Assembly (NCBI GenBank): GCA_964527215.1
Contig: CAZGNZ010000021.1
Coordinates: 1 to 64,000 of the forward strand
Source of the DNA: CAZGNZ01 sp964527215
GTDB lineage: Bacteria > Fidelibacterota > Marinisomatia > SCGC-AAA003-L08 > JACNLC01
Reading direction: 5' to 3'
DNA length: 64,000 nt
The notes beneath the pieces are model-generated. The model was given only the letters and a program-made list of their open reading frames with translations. It did not search any database and was not told where the DNA came from. Every line of letters begins with the position of its first letter. The stretch's first letter is position 1. The translations under genes were made by a program, and so were the position numbers. Below are positions 9,126-18,332 of the stretch, piece by piece.

Positions 9126-10415
9126 TTATCTTTCGTCCAGATAATCGCTGTACCAGAGTCCGCCCAGCGGCAGCCCTTCTCTAACCATATTTTTAACCAG
9201 CTCAATACTGCTTGACCTCTGTATGGTTGAAAATCCATCCTCTCCCTTCTCCAGAATCCAGACCTCTTCAGGGTCAAGAGCATCAACAAAATAGGGTTGG
9301 TGAGTGGTGATAAAAATTTGAGAACTGTTTTTTCGTCCGGTGGCGTGTGCTCTGAATTCTCCTGCCAGAGATTCGAGAAGTTTGTGATACAACCCGTTCT
9401 CAGGTTCTTCAATACAGATAAACGGGGGTGGCTGGGGATCTTCCAGCATCAGAAGATATGCAAATACCTTCAGTGTACCATCGGACATCTGCTGGGAATA
9501 AAACGGATCACTAAATCCTTTGTCATTAAATCTCAGCAGCAATCTGCCATCCTGTGTTGGCTCAGTATCAATCCTGTGTATTCCAGGAATTTTTTTCGCA
9601 ATCCTGACCAGTATTTCGTCAAACTTTCTTTTGTGTTCCCGCTCAAAATACTGAACAAAATTTCCCATATTGTCACCATGCATGTTGAGATGTTTCTGTG
9701 GTCCTGCAAGCGGCAGGCTGCGTGCTGCATCCGGAGTGAAGTAACTTAGATACCAGCCTTCGATAAAGCGGCGAAAAGCGGAAATTCTGGGGTGCTGTTT
9801 CAGTGAACCAAGAGTTGCAATACCCAGTTTTCTCCTGTCTTCCAGTTCAACCATTTCAGTCTCTTTGGATTCTTCTTTAATATCATCCTTTATTGATTCC
9901 AATAGACCTTTGATATCAAAATCATCTTTTTCATCTTCAATTTGACGGCCCTCCAAATCCCCCTTCCAGACCACACCGGTTCCCTGATTGAGAATCAGGA
10001 ATGAGAAGGGCCGCCCGTATTTTTGACCCTTACGGCGTTGCCGCAACCTTTCTTCCATAACATAAGGACGACCAGAATGATCAAGATCAATAGAAAGCTC
10101 ATACGTAATTGGTCGTGCGTTGCTGCTCTCTTTGTAGTAAATCTCAAATTCAATCGGCCCAGTTTGTCCAAGAGTCAGAATTCTTCTGAATCCTCCACGG
10201 CCGCGTGCATCGCAGGCTGATTCCACACCTGATTTCAAGCAGTCCGAGAGAAACCCAAATGCATCAAACAATGTGCTTTTTCCAACTCCATTTTTCCCAA
10301 TAACTGCCGTCATAGGATTGAGCGGTTTTACATCTTGAAGATTCCATAATCTGCCAATGGCAATATCTTTCAGAGATTTATAATTTCTTACTCGAAAACC
10401 TTCAATTTTTGCCAC
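9126..10415 (-). CDS. AAA_15/AAA_21-type ATPase (OLD/SMC-like ABC fold)
   Basis: 429 residues. Walker A AVIGKNGVGKSTLF at ~38-50, ABC signature-like MSDGTLKV, Walker B PFICIEEPENGLY near 332-343, and H-loop IFITTHQPYF near 367-376. This is the standard layout of overcoming-lysogenization-defect-type ATPases (AAA_21/DUF2813), with an inserted helical and acidic region in the middle (around 150-200). Such ATPases usually act as sensors that control a linked nuclease or toxin. No TOPRIM domain is fused; instead the separate DUF4276 gene starts 3 bases downstream. Transcription begins in the 290-base gap to the right, where I see no obvious operator. The GC content looks like that of its neighbours, with no flanking mobility genes. 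Confidence 0.85.
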   Translation of the reverse strand: MAKIEGFRVRNYKSLKDIAIGRLWNLQDVKPLNPMTAVIGKNGVGKSTLFDAFGFLSDCLKSGVESACDARGRGGFRRILTLGQTGPIEFEIYYKESSNARPITYELSIDLDHSGRPYVMEERLRQRRKGQKYGRPFSFLILNQGTGVVWKGDLEGRQIEDEKDDFDIKGLLESIKDDIKEESKETEMVELEDRRKLGIATLGSLKQHPRISAFRRFIEGWYLSYFTPDAARSLPLAGPQKHLNMHGDNMGNFVQYFEREHKRKFDEILVRIAKKIPGIHRIDTEPTQDGRLLLRFNDKGFSDPFYSQQMSDGTLKVFAYLLMLEDPQPPPFICIEEPENGLYHKLLESLAGEFRAHATGRKNSSQIFITTHQPYFVDALDPEEVWILEKGEDGFSTIQRSSSIELVKNMVREGLPLGGLWYSDYLDER

Positions 10416-10705
10416 ACTTAATCTCCATTTCTAACTGTATGGAATTATACAAAGACTGAAATCTGTCAGCTTCCGGAATGACTGCAAATTCAGAAATTTT
10501 TTCGCCAATTATACGAGGAAACTCAATAAGTCCGGATGTTTAATACTTATACAGCTTTACATCCATTCGAATTTACTGCAAAAACCTGTTAAGGCTGTGA
10601 GCTAATTTCAACAGGAATTCCGGATATTTTTCCCAGAACGGACGGCTAATCGTATGTCGGTCATTTTTCGCAAACCGATATCATTCCAATGCATTAAATT
10701 TCGAC

Positions 10706-12052
10706 ATGAAACGTCTATCAATTTTTACATCTGCCATTCTGATTTCTTTAATTTCCCAGAACTTTACCTTAGCGCAGGACCGTATCAGCATCCAAATCCG
10801 CGAACTGCTGGCACATCGCGGACATCCCGATGCGGAGGATAAACGAACACATTCACTGCATCAGGCAGCTGACCTGAATAGTGAAAACCGGAATCTCACC
10901 CACCAGATAATCGGATATTTGCCGTACTGGGAGTATGAGCATTATGAAATTCTGGAATATTCCCTTCTGAGTCAGATCAATTTTTTTTCTCTGGAATTGC
11001 AAACAGACGGAAGCATCGGCAGCAGTCACGGCTGGCCGGTGACTGGATTGGTGGAAACGGCTCACAGTCACGGCGTTCCCGTGACAGTTTGCGCCACCAT
11101 GTTCGGATCGGATCAACTGACCGCCTTTTTGAGCAGTCCCACTCACCGGCAAACCGGGATTGATAACCTGATATCTGCGGTTGCTGCCGGCAATGCCGAC
11201 GGTGTGGATATTGACTTTGAACTGCTTCCGCTCAGTCAGCGTGACAATCTGGTCACATTCATGGAAGATCTTGCAGGTGCACTGCACGAACAAAACCCTG
11301 AAGCGGTTGTTACGATGGCTGCACCGGCAGTGGACTGGTCCGGAGCCTGGGACATCGCTGCCCTCTCCGAAATTTGCAGTGCCCTGTTCATCATGGGATA
11401 TAACTATCATTACAGCGGAAGCGCTGCCGCCGGACCTGTTGCACCGCTGGGCGGTTTTCTGTATGATCTGGAGTATTCAGTTGAAGATTACATCGATCTT
11501 TCCGACAGCCAGCGGGATAAACTGGTGCTCGGCCTGCCGTATTACGGACTGGACTGGCCTGTTATCAGCGGAGAAATTTATTCACCCACAACAGGGACGG
11601 GCATCGCCAGGACATTCAACAGCGCCATGGACTTGGCTCAGCAGTATCTCCCGCTCTGGGATGCCTCCTCGATGACACCGTACATCAGTTATTATGAAGA
11701 TGGATGGAGGCAGTGCTGGTATGATGACAGTCTGAGTCTTTCTGCCAAGTACCAGTATGCCAAAGATATGGAGCTGGCGGGCATCGGTATGTGGGCTTTG
11801 GGATATGATTCCCAGTATTCACAGCTGTGGGGAGCGCTGTCAGATCAGTTTTCGTTATCAGTGCCTACCGGGGATGTGAATTTTGATAATACTTTGAATA
11901 TTCTGGACATACTTCAAGTTATCGCCTACATCCTGGGGACGGTGGAATTTGACGAGCAACAGCAGTTTCAATCAGATATGAATCAGGATCAGACTGTGGA
12001 TATTCTTGATGTCATTCTTCTTGTAAATGCAATCCTTCAAGGAGAATATTGA
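10706..12052 (+). CDS. Secreted glycoside hydrolase family 18 protein with dockerin-like tail
   Basis: 448 residues. A signal peptide (MKRLSIFTSAILISLISQN...LAQ) is followed by a GH18 TIM-barrel. It starts with IIGYLPYWEY, and the family motif DGVDIDFE lies at residues 165-172, with E172 as the predicted catalytic acid. Later GLPYYGLDW, YYEDGWRQCWYDD and GIGMWALGYDS are typical barrel strands. GH18 enzymes cleave chitin or other N-acetylglucosamine polymers. Residues ~390-448 form two calcium-binding-type repeats (GDVNFDNTLNILDI and DMNQDQTVDILDV) characteristic of dockerins. There is no Por sorting domain, so the enzyme may be released or bound by a cohesin-like partner. No strong ribosome site precedes the ATG. 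Confidence 0.88.
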   Translation: MKRLSIFTSAILISLISQNFTLAQDRISIQIRELLAHRGHPDAEDKRTHSLHQAADLNSENRNLTHQIIGYLPYWEYEHYEILEYSLLSQINFFSLELQTDGSIGSSHGWPVTGLVETAHSHGVPVTVCATMFGSDQLTAFLSSPTHRQTGIDNLISAVAAGNADGVDIDFELLPLSQRDNLVTFMEDLAGALHEQNPEAVVTMAAPAVDWSGAWDIAALSEICSALFIMGYNYHYSGSAAAGPVAPLGGFLYDLEYSVEDYIDLSDSQRDKLVLGLPYYGLDWPVISGEIYSPTTGTGIARTFNSAMDLAQQYLPLWDASSMTPYISYYEDGWRQCWYDDSLSLSAKYQYAKDMELAGIGMWALGYDSQYSQLWGALSDQFSLSVPTGDVNFDNTLNILDILQVIAYILGTVEFDEQQQFQSDMNQDQTVDILDVILLVNAILQGEY

Positions 12053-12514
12053 GGTTGACCTGAACTCGCTGTTTGGGGATGACCCGGAGAAAAGACAATT
12101 TCGAAGAGGTCCGGCCGCGGCTGGATGCGAATGCGAAGAACAGAGTTGCCTGCGCCTGCTGTTTCTGCTGTCAAAAGAGCTGTTGAGCCGGAACTTGAAA
12201 CAGTCAGATCAACAAGTGAGTCATTTGAATCCGTTCTCCGGATAAATGTCTGTCAGAATGATTAATCCGGTTTTAAATGACTGATCGGCATGCAGTAATT
12301 CCAGTGAAGTATCCGGCAACTCACAGATCCTGAAAGTGCAATATCCCGGGAATCCGGAATTCTGTTTACTGTGGGCACGTTCAGAAACACTGCATGATCC
12401 TTTATCCTTATTAATACATCATTGTTTTAGGATTAAAACAGCAGCCGGAGCACACCGCTTCCAGTGAATTGACACCTGGAACGCGGGTTGCAGGGAAAAT
12501 AGGGGGATTCGGAA
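12053..12514. other. 462-base gap without a supported gene
   Basis: A 72-codon open frame begins inside the end of the GH18 gene and runs to 12245, but its product is Cys/Arg/Ser-biased without any recognisable pattern, and no ribosome site precedes it. No convincing terminator or tRNA was seen. The right end carries the ribosome site (GGGGG) of the dehydrogenase-like gene at 12515. Confidence 0.4.
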
Positions 12515-13459
12515 ATGGCGTTTAAAGATCCAAAAACCGTTGCGTTGCTTGGAGGAACGGGATTCATCGGCAGTTATATTATGAAATCCCTGCTGGCAAA
12601 TAACTGGCATGTAAAACTGATGGTACACCGAAAACAGCCGAAATCCATTCCGGGCAATATTCGCATCATTCAGGGAACAGTTCAAGATTCGCAGCAGCTG
12701 GATATGCTTCTGAAAGATACGGTACTTTGTATTTACAACATCGGTATTATCAGAGAGAACCGCCGACAGGGAATTACATTCTGCAGACTGCATACAGAGG
12801 GCCTGGAGCAAACGGTTGAAGCAGCAGAACGAAACGGCATACGGCATCTGGTGTATGTGAGTGCCAATGGCGTGGAAGCAGACTCGGTGCCCTATCAGCG
12901 AACAAAACTGGCCGCAGAAAACACCCTTCGAAATTCCGGACTGAACTGGATGATACTGCGTCCGTCACTGGTTTTTGGACCACCCGGAATTCATGATGAA
13001 TTCTGCAGTCAGATGGTCAGGCAGCTTGTCAGGCCCCCGCTGCCGGTTCCGGATTTTTTCAATTTGCCGCATGCTGAAAAAAACAATCCCATTCGATTTA
13101 CTCCCATTCATGCCGAAGATCTCAGCGAGTTTCTGGTAAGGGCTGTTGATACCCCGCAGTCCTGGAACCGCATTTTTCAGCTGGGCGGCGAACCAATCCT
13201 GTCATGGCGGGAGTTGATCTCAGAAATTGCCTCCGCCGTCCACCGGGATAAATGGATGCTGCCGGTTCCGATTCAGGCGGTGATCTTTTTCACAAAACTG
13301 CTGGAATGGCTGCCGGGGTTTCCAGTCGCTTCAGACCAGCTTCGAATGCTGTCTCAGGGCAATCTCTGCCCGACCGGTGAATTTGAAAAATTGATGGGGC
13401 GTTTGCCGATCCCGTTAAATTCAAAAAACCTGAGTTATCTTAACAAATCTGCAATTTAA
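12515..13459 (+). CDS. NAD(P)-binding atypical SDR (NDUFA9-like/epimerase family)
   Basis: 314 residues, soluble. The N-terminal dinucleotide-binding motif is LLGGTGFIGSYI near residues 10-21, and VYVSANGVEADSVPYQRTKLAAE carries the Tyr-x-x-x-Lys-like pair in an atypical form. ILRPSLVFGPPG is the usual substrate-side strand. These features match the NDUFA9/atypical SDR group, which often has structural or redox roles rather than sugar epimerase activity. The substrate cannot be predicted. It sits 16 bases before a DUF523-DUF1722 gene with its own AAGGA ribosome site, so the two are probably co-transcribed. Confidence 0.75.
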   Translation: MAFKDPKTVALLGGTGFIGSYIMKSLLANNWHVKLMVHRKQPKSIPGNIRIIQGTVQDSQQLDMLLKDTVLCIYNIGIIRENRRQGITFCRLHTEGLEQTVEAAERNGIRHLVYVSANGVEADSVPYQRTKLAAENTLRNSGLNWMILRPSLVFGPPGIHDEFCSQMVRQLVRPPLPVPDFFNLPHAEKNNPIRFTPIHAEDLSEFLVRAVDTPQSWNRIFQLGGEPILSWRELISEIASAVHRDKWMLPVPIQAVIFFTKLLEWLPGFPVASDQLRMLSQGNLCPTGEFEKLMGRLPIPLNSKNLSYLNKSAI

Positions 13460-13475
13460 AACTGAAGGAAAACCA

Positions 13476-14432
13476 ATGACATTTTCCCGCCCTCGAATCG
13501 TGATCAGCCGCTGTCTTGAATTCGACAGCTGCCGGTACAACGGTGACATGATCCCCAATAAGTTCATTCGTCAGCTGATGGAGTTTGTTGATTTCATTCC
13601 AATCTGTCCTGAAGAGGAAATCGGACTTGGAACCCCCAGGGATCCCATTCGGCTGGTAGGCAAACGGGACGCCGTAGAGCTGATTCAGCCTTCCACGGAA
13701 AGAAACCTGACCCGGGAAATGAATGAATTCTCGACCAGATTTCTGTCGAATCTGGAAGAGGTAGATGGATTCGTACTAAAAGCAAAATCCCCCAGCTGCG
13801 GAATCAAGGATGTTAAAGTGTATCCCAGACTTGGGAATGTATCACCGGCATTTTCCAGCTCAGGAGTGTTTGCACAAAAGGTACAGGAGATGTTTCCGGA
13901 CAGTTTAATTGAGAAAGAAGTCCGATTCAACGATATTGCCATCCGCGAGCACTGGCTGACCGCAGTATTTACGATGGCTGAGTTCCGGCTGGTATCAAAA
14001 GAGGCCCAGATGGGGAGTCTTGTTAAGTTTCAGACCAGGCATAAGCTCCTGTTTATGGCATGCAACCAGACATTGATGCGCAAACTTGGTCGAATTGCAG
14101 CCAACCCGGAGAATCTTCCTGTTGGAGAAGTGATTGACATGTACAGACCGGCCCTGCGAGGAATGTTCAATAAAAAACCTCGGTTTACATCCAATATCAA
14201 CGTGTTAATGCATGCATTCGGGTATTTCTCTGACAATCTGTCCAGAGAGGAAAAGGGATATTTTCTGGAACTGCTTGAAAGCTATCGGGCCAATCGGATT
14301 CCGCTGAGCGTACTGAACCATTTAATGCTTTCATGGATACTCCGGTTTGATGAAGCCTATCTGCAGCAGCAAAGTTATTTTCAGCCATTCCCGGAAACAC
14401 TGGGGCAGCCGATAGAAAAGCGGAAGCGTTAA
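13476..14432 (+). CDS. DUF523-DUF1722 (YbgA-type) protein, putative Fe-S desulfurase-like
   Basis: 318 residues. The N-terminal half is DUF523 (RIVISRCLEFDSCRYNG, IPICPEEEIGLGTPRDPIRL, SPSCGIKDVKVY). Its cysteines C13, C19, C44 and C108 are arranged as in the TudS thiouracil desulfurases, which hold a [4Fe-4S] cluster. The C-terminal half (from ~150) is DUF1722, a helical domain with the pattern FQTRHKLLFMACNQ and a final LSRxxxxY-like region. The combination is the E. coli YbgA-type arrangement. YbgA homologues often lie near photolyase or tRNA-thiolation genes, neither of which is present here. The linked gene is the NDUFA9-like dehydrogenase upstream. Confidence 0.85.
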   Translation: MTFSRPRIVISRCLEFDSCRYNGDMIPNKFIRQLMEFVDFIPICPEEEIGLGTPRDPIRLVGKRDAVELIQPSTERNLTREMNEFSTRFLSNLEEVDGFVLKAKSPSCGIKDVKVYPRLGNVSPAFSSSGVFAQKVQEMFPDSLIEKEVRFNDIAIREHWLTAVFTMAEFRLVSKEAQMGSLVKFQTRHKLLFMACNQTLMRKLGRIAANPENLPVGEVIDMYRPALRGMFNKKPRFTSNINVLMHAFGYFSDNLSREEKGYFLELLESYRANRIPLSVLNHLMLSWILRFDEAYLQQQSYFQPFPETLGQPIEKRKR

Positions 14433-14482
14433 AACCCCCTCATCGAACCAGATTCATGTAAACCGTCAGACTGTTTTTGGAT

Positions 14483-15511
14483 TCAGGGTTTGCAGGAAAA
14501 CGAGTCAAAAAATTCTAGAATGCCCGCTTTCTCTTCAGCCGTTCTTTGAATGCCGAACCGGGTAAACGCCTGATCCAGGTATTTGAGGTTGACTTCTGAA
14601 GAATAAACCTCGAATTTCCCGGTGACGTCTCCGGTGGATGGATCATGAACATTCATCTGAAGCATTGGTGTCTGACAGGTAAAATCAATGCCTGACAGCC
14701 GAATGGATTTGATACCCGGTTGACTGCGGGTGCGAAATCGTATCGTGCGGCTGTCGATGCTGAATACGAGATTCCACTGAGTGCATGGATGCTGAGACAT
14801 GTGATCAAGGATTTTGAATGCTCCGAGTGTTTCCAGCGGCTGGCTGGAAATCCTTTTCAGTTCCTGCACGCCGGCCTGAAACCGCTGATTGGAAATATAG
14901 GGATCCCTCCCGGGTATCCGGTCTGATTTCCAGTTGGTGAGGCATGTGAGATACACTTCATTGGTCAGCACTGATTCTTCCAGCTCATTATCCTTTATGA
15001 TTTTCAGCTGACCGTTCAGACATTCAAAAACAGCCACGCTGCCGGTGCTGTCCGCCATAAGATACTGGTCCTTATCATTGACGAGTCGAATTCCGGATTG
15101 AGCCCGTATTGCGTCCTCGACAGAACCGCAGGTGTCCAGCAGATACTGCGCCCATATGTTGCCGTCCAACGGAGGACGATCATCCGCAGGGGCACTCTCA
15201 CTGCCGGGGAGTCCGACAGTAGCAATGACCAGGCCCGCTTCATTCATACCGTACTGAGCAATTTCCCGGCAGCAGTAGGTAAACGTTACGGATCCGTAGG
15301 CAGAAACCCATTGCGCCGATTTGCCTGTTGTTCCGGCTTCACTGCCGCGTTTTTGAACATTGCGTTTGTTGACGATTATCAAGCCTTCCACAGGATCACA
15401 GGCATCGGTATTGGCGCCCAGAACCAGAGAGCCCGGTCCGCTGTGAAAAAAAGCAGAGCAAGGGAAAAGGATGGAAAGAAAAGTGGTCAGAAGGAGAATT
15501 CCGTGCATCAT
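14483..15511 (-). CDS. Linear amide C-N hydrolase (choloylglycine/C45-like Ntn hydrolase)
   Basis: 342 residues. A hydrophobic leader (MHGILLLTTFLSILFP) ends directly at C18, followed by SAFF...GSLVLGANTD. In Ntn hydrolases of the choloylglycine/acyl-transferase group the mature N-terminus is the nucleophilic Cys and is followed by a GxNxD segment, as here. GMNEAGLVIATVGLPG and the NIWAQYLLDTCGSVEDA region also fit. Signal cleavage before C18 would expose the catalytic Cys; a lipobox reading is possible but poor. Substrates in the family include bile-salt amides, penicillin V and acyl-homoserine lactones, and this one's is unknown. It starts 18 bases after an outer-membrane protein gene in the same direction. 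Confidence 0.7.
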   Translation of the reverse strand: MMHGILLLTTFLSILFPCSAFFHSGPGSLVLGANTDACDPVEGLIIVNKRNVQKRGSEAGTTGKSAQWVSAYGSVTFTYCCREIAQYGMNEAGLVIATVGLPGSESAPADDRPPLDGNIWAQYLLDTCGSVEDAIRAQSGIRLVNDKDQYLMADSTGSVAVFECLNGQLKIIKDNELEESVLTNEVYLTCLTNWKSDRIPGRDPYISNQRFQAGVQELKRISSQPLETLGAFKILDHMSQHPCTQWNLVFSIDSRTIRFRTRSQPGIKSIRLSGIDFTCQTPMLQMNVHDPSTGDVTGKFEVYSSEVNLKYLDQAFTRFGIQRTAEEKAGILEFFDSFSCKP

Positions 15512-15529
15512 TGAAATTACTCTAAATCA

Positions 15530-16711
15530 TTAGTAATTATATACAATCTCTGTCTTGAGCATTCTGTTTTTCATGTAATCACCGGAAAAGGAAGTACCGT
15601 CGGCATAGGTAATGCTGAGTGCAGTTCTGCTGAGGATGGGGAATGTTATTCCAGTCACCAGCAACACCCGGTCTGAATGATCCAGGGTGTTGAAGCCTTC
15701 AAGGTTCACATGAGACGGATTTGAAATACAGCCGACGGAAAATCGAAACCATTCTTCCGAATCAGTGTGAATTCCAACCGACCAGCTGACTGCGTCCCTT
15801 AGATTGGAACTGCCGTTTATCCAGGAGCTGCAGGAACTGCTGAGGGAAAGAATCCATTGATTATTCAGAGAAGTTGCAATGCCGACGCTGAATTTTTCCG
15901 GGAGGTCACTGCGAATCCGGAATTGAATTTCTTCCGGCAGAACCGGGTTGATAATAACGGAATCGGAATCGGTATATTCTGTTAATTCGGTAATCATATG
16001 CACTGAATCCGTATGCCGGAGATGCTGACTGTAGGAAAGACCGAGTTCATATTTATCTCTAATTTTAATGCAGATACCGGCGTCAAAACTCAGGGGATTG
16101 TCATAAACCTGATAATCAAAATTCTCCAGCTGACTTAATGAGTATCTCAAAAGATACTGCAGGGCGTTCAGACGAACTCCATACGAGAGCTGAATCATAT
16201 TGTCCTGTAAATTCAGCGCATTGGAGATTCCCAAAATAAACTTCTGATGGTTTACATCGTATCTGGCGGTCATGTAGGTGCCGGTTCCTTCCGGCAAGTC
16301 AACCGGTGAATAATATATCGGCGGACTTTTCAGGGTGTACCGGGCCAGTTGTGAGTATCCGATTCCGATGGTATGCTGCAGGATCGGGAACGTCAGTCCT
16401 GCTGAATGAGGGAAAGCCTGGTTGTCATGAGAATAATTGAAATCAGCCAGCCATGCAGGGTTTAGGTCGGATTCAAAGATGTGAGATATTCCAAATTCCG
16501 TTCCGCACTTCACTGCGGGCAGAGCGGGATTACAGATAGCTATGCCTGACGGAGTACAGTTCAGTACCGGATTGAACCCGGGTGCAGCAATCGGGTCGGG
16601 AATGTTGAAACCGATCCAAACGGAGTGGTCGTATAAATTGCTGGTTTGGCCTGAAACTGGGGAAGTAACGAGCAGAACGAACATAACACTGAGCACAATA
16701 GATTTTAACAT
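15530..16711 (-). CDS. Outer-membrane beta-barrel-like protein of unknown function
   Basis: 393 residues with a clear signal peptide (MLKSIVLSVMFVLLVTSPVSGQ). The rest alternates aromatic/hydrophobic and polar residues in short strands with Asn/Asp/Gly turns and has no enzymatic motif. The general look recalls FadL/PorV/UPF0164-type barrels, but I cannot place it in a named family. GLSYSQHLRHTDSV and FSVGIATSL are examples of barrel-like strands. It is the first gene of a two-gene unit with the Ntn hydrolase, whose start is 18 bases downstream, so the two may handle the same compound. Confidence 0.6.
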   Translation of the reverse strand: MLKSIVLSVMFVLLVTSPVSGQTSNLYDHSVWIGFNIPDPIAAPGFNPVLNCTPSGIAICNPALPAVKCGTEFGISHIFESDLNPAWLADFNYSHDNQAFPHSAGLTFPILQHTIGIGYSQLARYTLKSPPIYYSPVDLPEGTGTYMTARYDVNHQKFILGISNALNLQDNMIQLSYGVRLNALQYLLRYSLSQLENFDYQVYDNPLSFDAGICIKIRDKYELGLSYSQHLRHTDSVHMITELTEYTDSDSVIINPVLPEEIQFRIRSDLPEKFSVGIATSLNNQWILSLSSSCSSWINGSSNLRDAVSWSVGIHTDSEEWFRFSVGCISNPSHVNLEGFNTLDHSDRVLLVTGITFPILSRTALSITYADGTSFSGDYMKNRMLKTEIVYNY

Positions 16712-16855
16712 TAGACAAATGAATTTAAATGTTACAGATTAATAATCAGTCTGTCCGACGGTTGGTAAAGCCGTTTATCTTGAAAGTCAGCAGATGGGGC
16801 CAGAAAAACCGGAAGACTGGACCGTGGATGTATACTAAAGAATGTGGATTTCAGT

Positions 16856-16887
16856 AAAACAAAAAAGCCCATCAATTGACGGGCTTT
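16856..16887 (-). terminator. Rho-independent terminator after tRNA-Asp
   Basis: On the minus strand AAAGCCC pairs with GGGCTTT around a 10-base loop and is followed by a run of six T, then GTTTT. It lies four bases beyond the tRNA-Asp 3' end, so it ends the DUF3098-like/tRNA-Asp transcript. Confidence 0.88.
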
Positions 16888-16890
16888 AAG

Positions 16891-16964
16891 CGGGATCGAC
16901 GAGACTTGAACTCGCAACTTCTGGCGTGACAGGCCAGTGCTCTAACCAATTGAACTACGACCCC
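16891..16964 (-). tRNA. tRNA-Asp (GTC)
   Basis: A 74-base cloverleaf on the minus strand. The acceptor stem is GGGGTCG pairing with CGATCCC (one G-U pair). The D-arm contains AGTTCAATTGGTTAGAGC, the anticodon loop is CTGTCAC with anticodon GTC, and the T-arm contains GAGTTCAAGTCTC. The discriminator base is G, as expected for aspartate. The CCA end is not encoded. Its first ten bases overlap the end of the DUF3098-like gene. Confidence 0.96.
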
Positions 16965-17218
16965 TGAGAATTTTTTCCGGGCTTTATCAAAATGGCCAAT
17001 GGAATAATAATGCAGTAAGCAATCGTCAGTAGAAACGGAGCCAGTTTAACCGATTGAAAACTGGTGGTTTCACCCAACGCCATAATGATATATCCAAACA
17101 GGATAACAATCAGCCCGATTCCAAACAGCAGGTAATTAATCTTACCGTAATTCCACGAGCGGAACAGTTTTTTGTCCGTATTTTCATTAGCGCTCATGAG
17201 AGTTAAAATTATAGACAT
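16955..17218 (-). CDS. Small two-helix membrane protein, DUF3098-like
   Basis: 87 residues with two predicted membrane helices (about 29-48 and 58-78) after a short cytoplasmic N-terminus. NYGKINYLLFGIGLIVILFGYIIM recalls the DUF3098 family (in part: INYLLFGIG then FGYIIM), which is common in Bacteroidota. An internal ATG at 17197 (MSANENT) is an alternative start and would remove seven residues; neither start has a strong ribosome site. Its TAG stop lies at positions 8-10 of the following tRNA-Asp, so tRNA processing would cut the mRNA inside the last codons. Function unknown. Confidence 0.65.
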   Translation of the reverse strand: MSIILTLMSANENTDKKLFRSWNYGKINYLLFGIGLIVILFGYIIMALGETTSFQSVKLAPFLLTIAYCIIIPLAILIKPGKNSQGS

Positions 17219-17315
17219 TTCTCGTTACGATCCAAAATAATAATTTTAAAATATATCAAATAATTTTGGAAGATTGTGGATATTTCCTTTTTCCCGTTCT
17301 AATTTTTCACCCTGA

Positions 17316-18332
17316 ATGACCCTTATAATCCCTCGAAAATCCAATTTCATTACCGGATTCTTGGCGGTTGGCGGAGTATTGCTGGTGCTTTTCACAGTGC
17401 TGCTGACGGTACTTCTGTCTTACGAACTCAACTGTAAGACCTCCGCCCGGTATCTTACCATCCCCAGCGGTGCCAACGTTGAGGATGTGGCGGAACTTCT
17501 TGTTGAAGAAGGATGCATTATCCAGCCGGAAATATTCAAACTGGCGATGCGTTTGACGCTGAAGGACCGGTCCATCAAAGCGGGTCGGTACACCCTGAAG
17601 GGCATCAGTCATATGAATCAGTTCATTCGAATGATTACCTCTCCTGATGCCCGGCGTATCAAAGTCACCATCGTAGAGGGATTGACCATTGCCGGGATAG
17701 CGGATATTCTGTCAAAAAAACTGGAAATCGATTCCTACAAATTTACCAATCTGTGTTATGATCACAATTTTATTCATTCACTGAGCATCAGCGCGCCTTC
17801 GCTTGAAGGCTTTCTGTTTCCGGATACTTACATATTTCTTTCAACATATACGGAAGAAAACATTATTCAGATCCTTGTCAACCAGTTTAAGTCAAAGTAC
17901 AGTCAGCACGTGAAACCCTATGCCAGGAAAATCCGTTTGACGCAGTTGGAGATTGCATCTTTGGCATCCATTATTCAGGGGGAGGCGATGTACAAGGATG
18001 AAATGCGGACCATTTCGTCGGTGTACCACAACCGGCTGCGCAAAAATATGAAACTGCAGGCGGATCCCACCATCCAGTATATTCTTCCCAGCCGAAAGCG
18101 GCGGCTTTACAACAAGGATCTTAAAATAGATTCCCCCTATAATACCTATCTTTACAAGGGGCTGCCGCCGGGTCCCATAAACAATCCCGGTCTGGCAGCG
18201 CTGAAGGCAGCGGCAAATCCGGATCAGACCGAGTATCTGTACTTTGTTGCGGACGGGAGCGGCTGGCATCGGTTCTCCCGCACACTGTCTGAGCACAATC
18301 ATGCAAAGCGCGATATCCGAAAACGGTATTGA
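17316..18332 (+). CDS. mltG: Endolytic murein transglycosylase MltG (YceG-like)
   Basis: 338 residues with one N-terminal membrane anchor (about 11-35) and the rest in the periplasm. A LysM-like segment (YLTIPSGANVEDVAELL) is followed by the YceG/MltG catalytic domain. IIQGEA at 219-224 holds the predicted catalytic Glu (E223). Other family marks are VYHNRLRKNMKLQADPTIQY, DSPYNTYLYKGLPPGPINNPG and YLYFVADGSG. MltG cuts nascent peptidoglycan strands and sets glycan length during growth. It is divergent from the DUF3098-like gene and followed 98 bases later by the helicase gene. Confidence 0.95.
   Translation: MTLIIPRKSNFITGFLAVGGVLLVLFTVLLTVLLSYELNCKTSARYLTIPSGANVEDVAELLVEEGCIIQPEIFKLAMRLTLKDRSIKAGRYTLKGISHMNQFIRMITSPDARRIKVTIVEGLTIAGIADILSKKLEIDSYKFTNLCYDHNFIHSLSISAPSLEGFLFPDTYIFLSTYTEENIIQILVNQFKSKYSQHVKPYARKIRLTQLEIASLASIIQGEAMYKDEMRTISSVYHNRLRKNMKLQADPTIQYILPSRKRRLYNKDLKIDSPYNTYLYKGLPPGPINNPGLAALKAAANPDQTEYLYFVADGSGWHRFSRTLSEHNHAKRDIRKRY

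Noticed and set aside
12027..12245. 72-codon frame overlapping the GH18 gene end
   Set aside because: Biased composition, no ribosome site, no motif.
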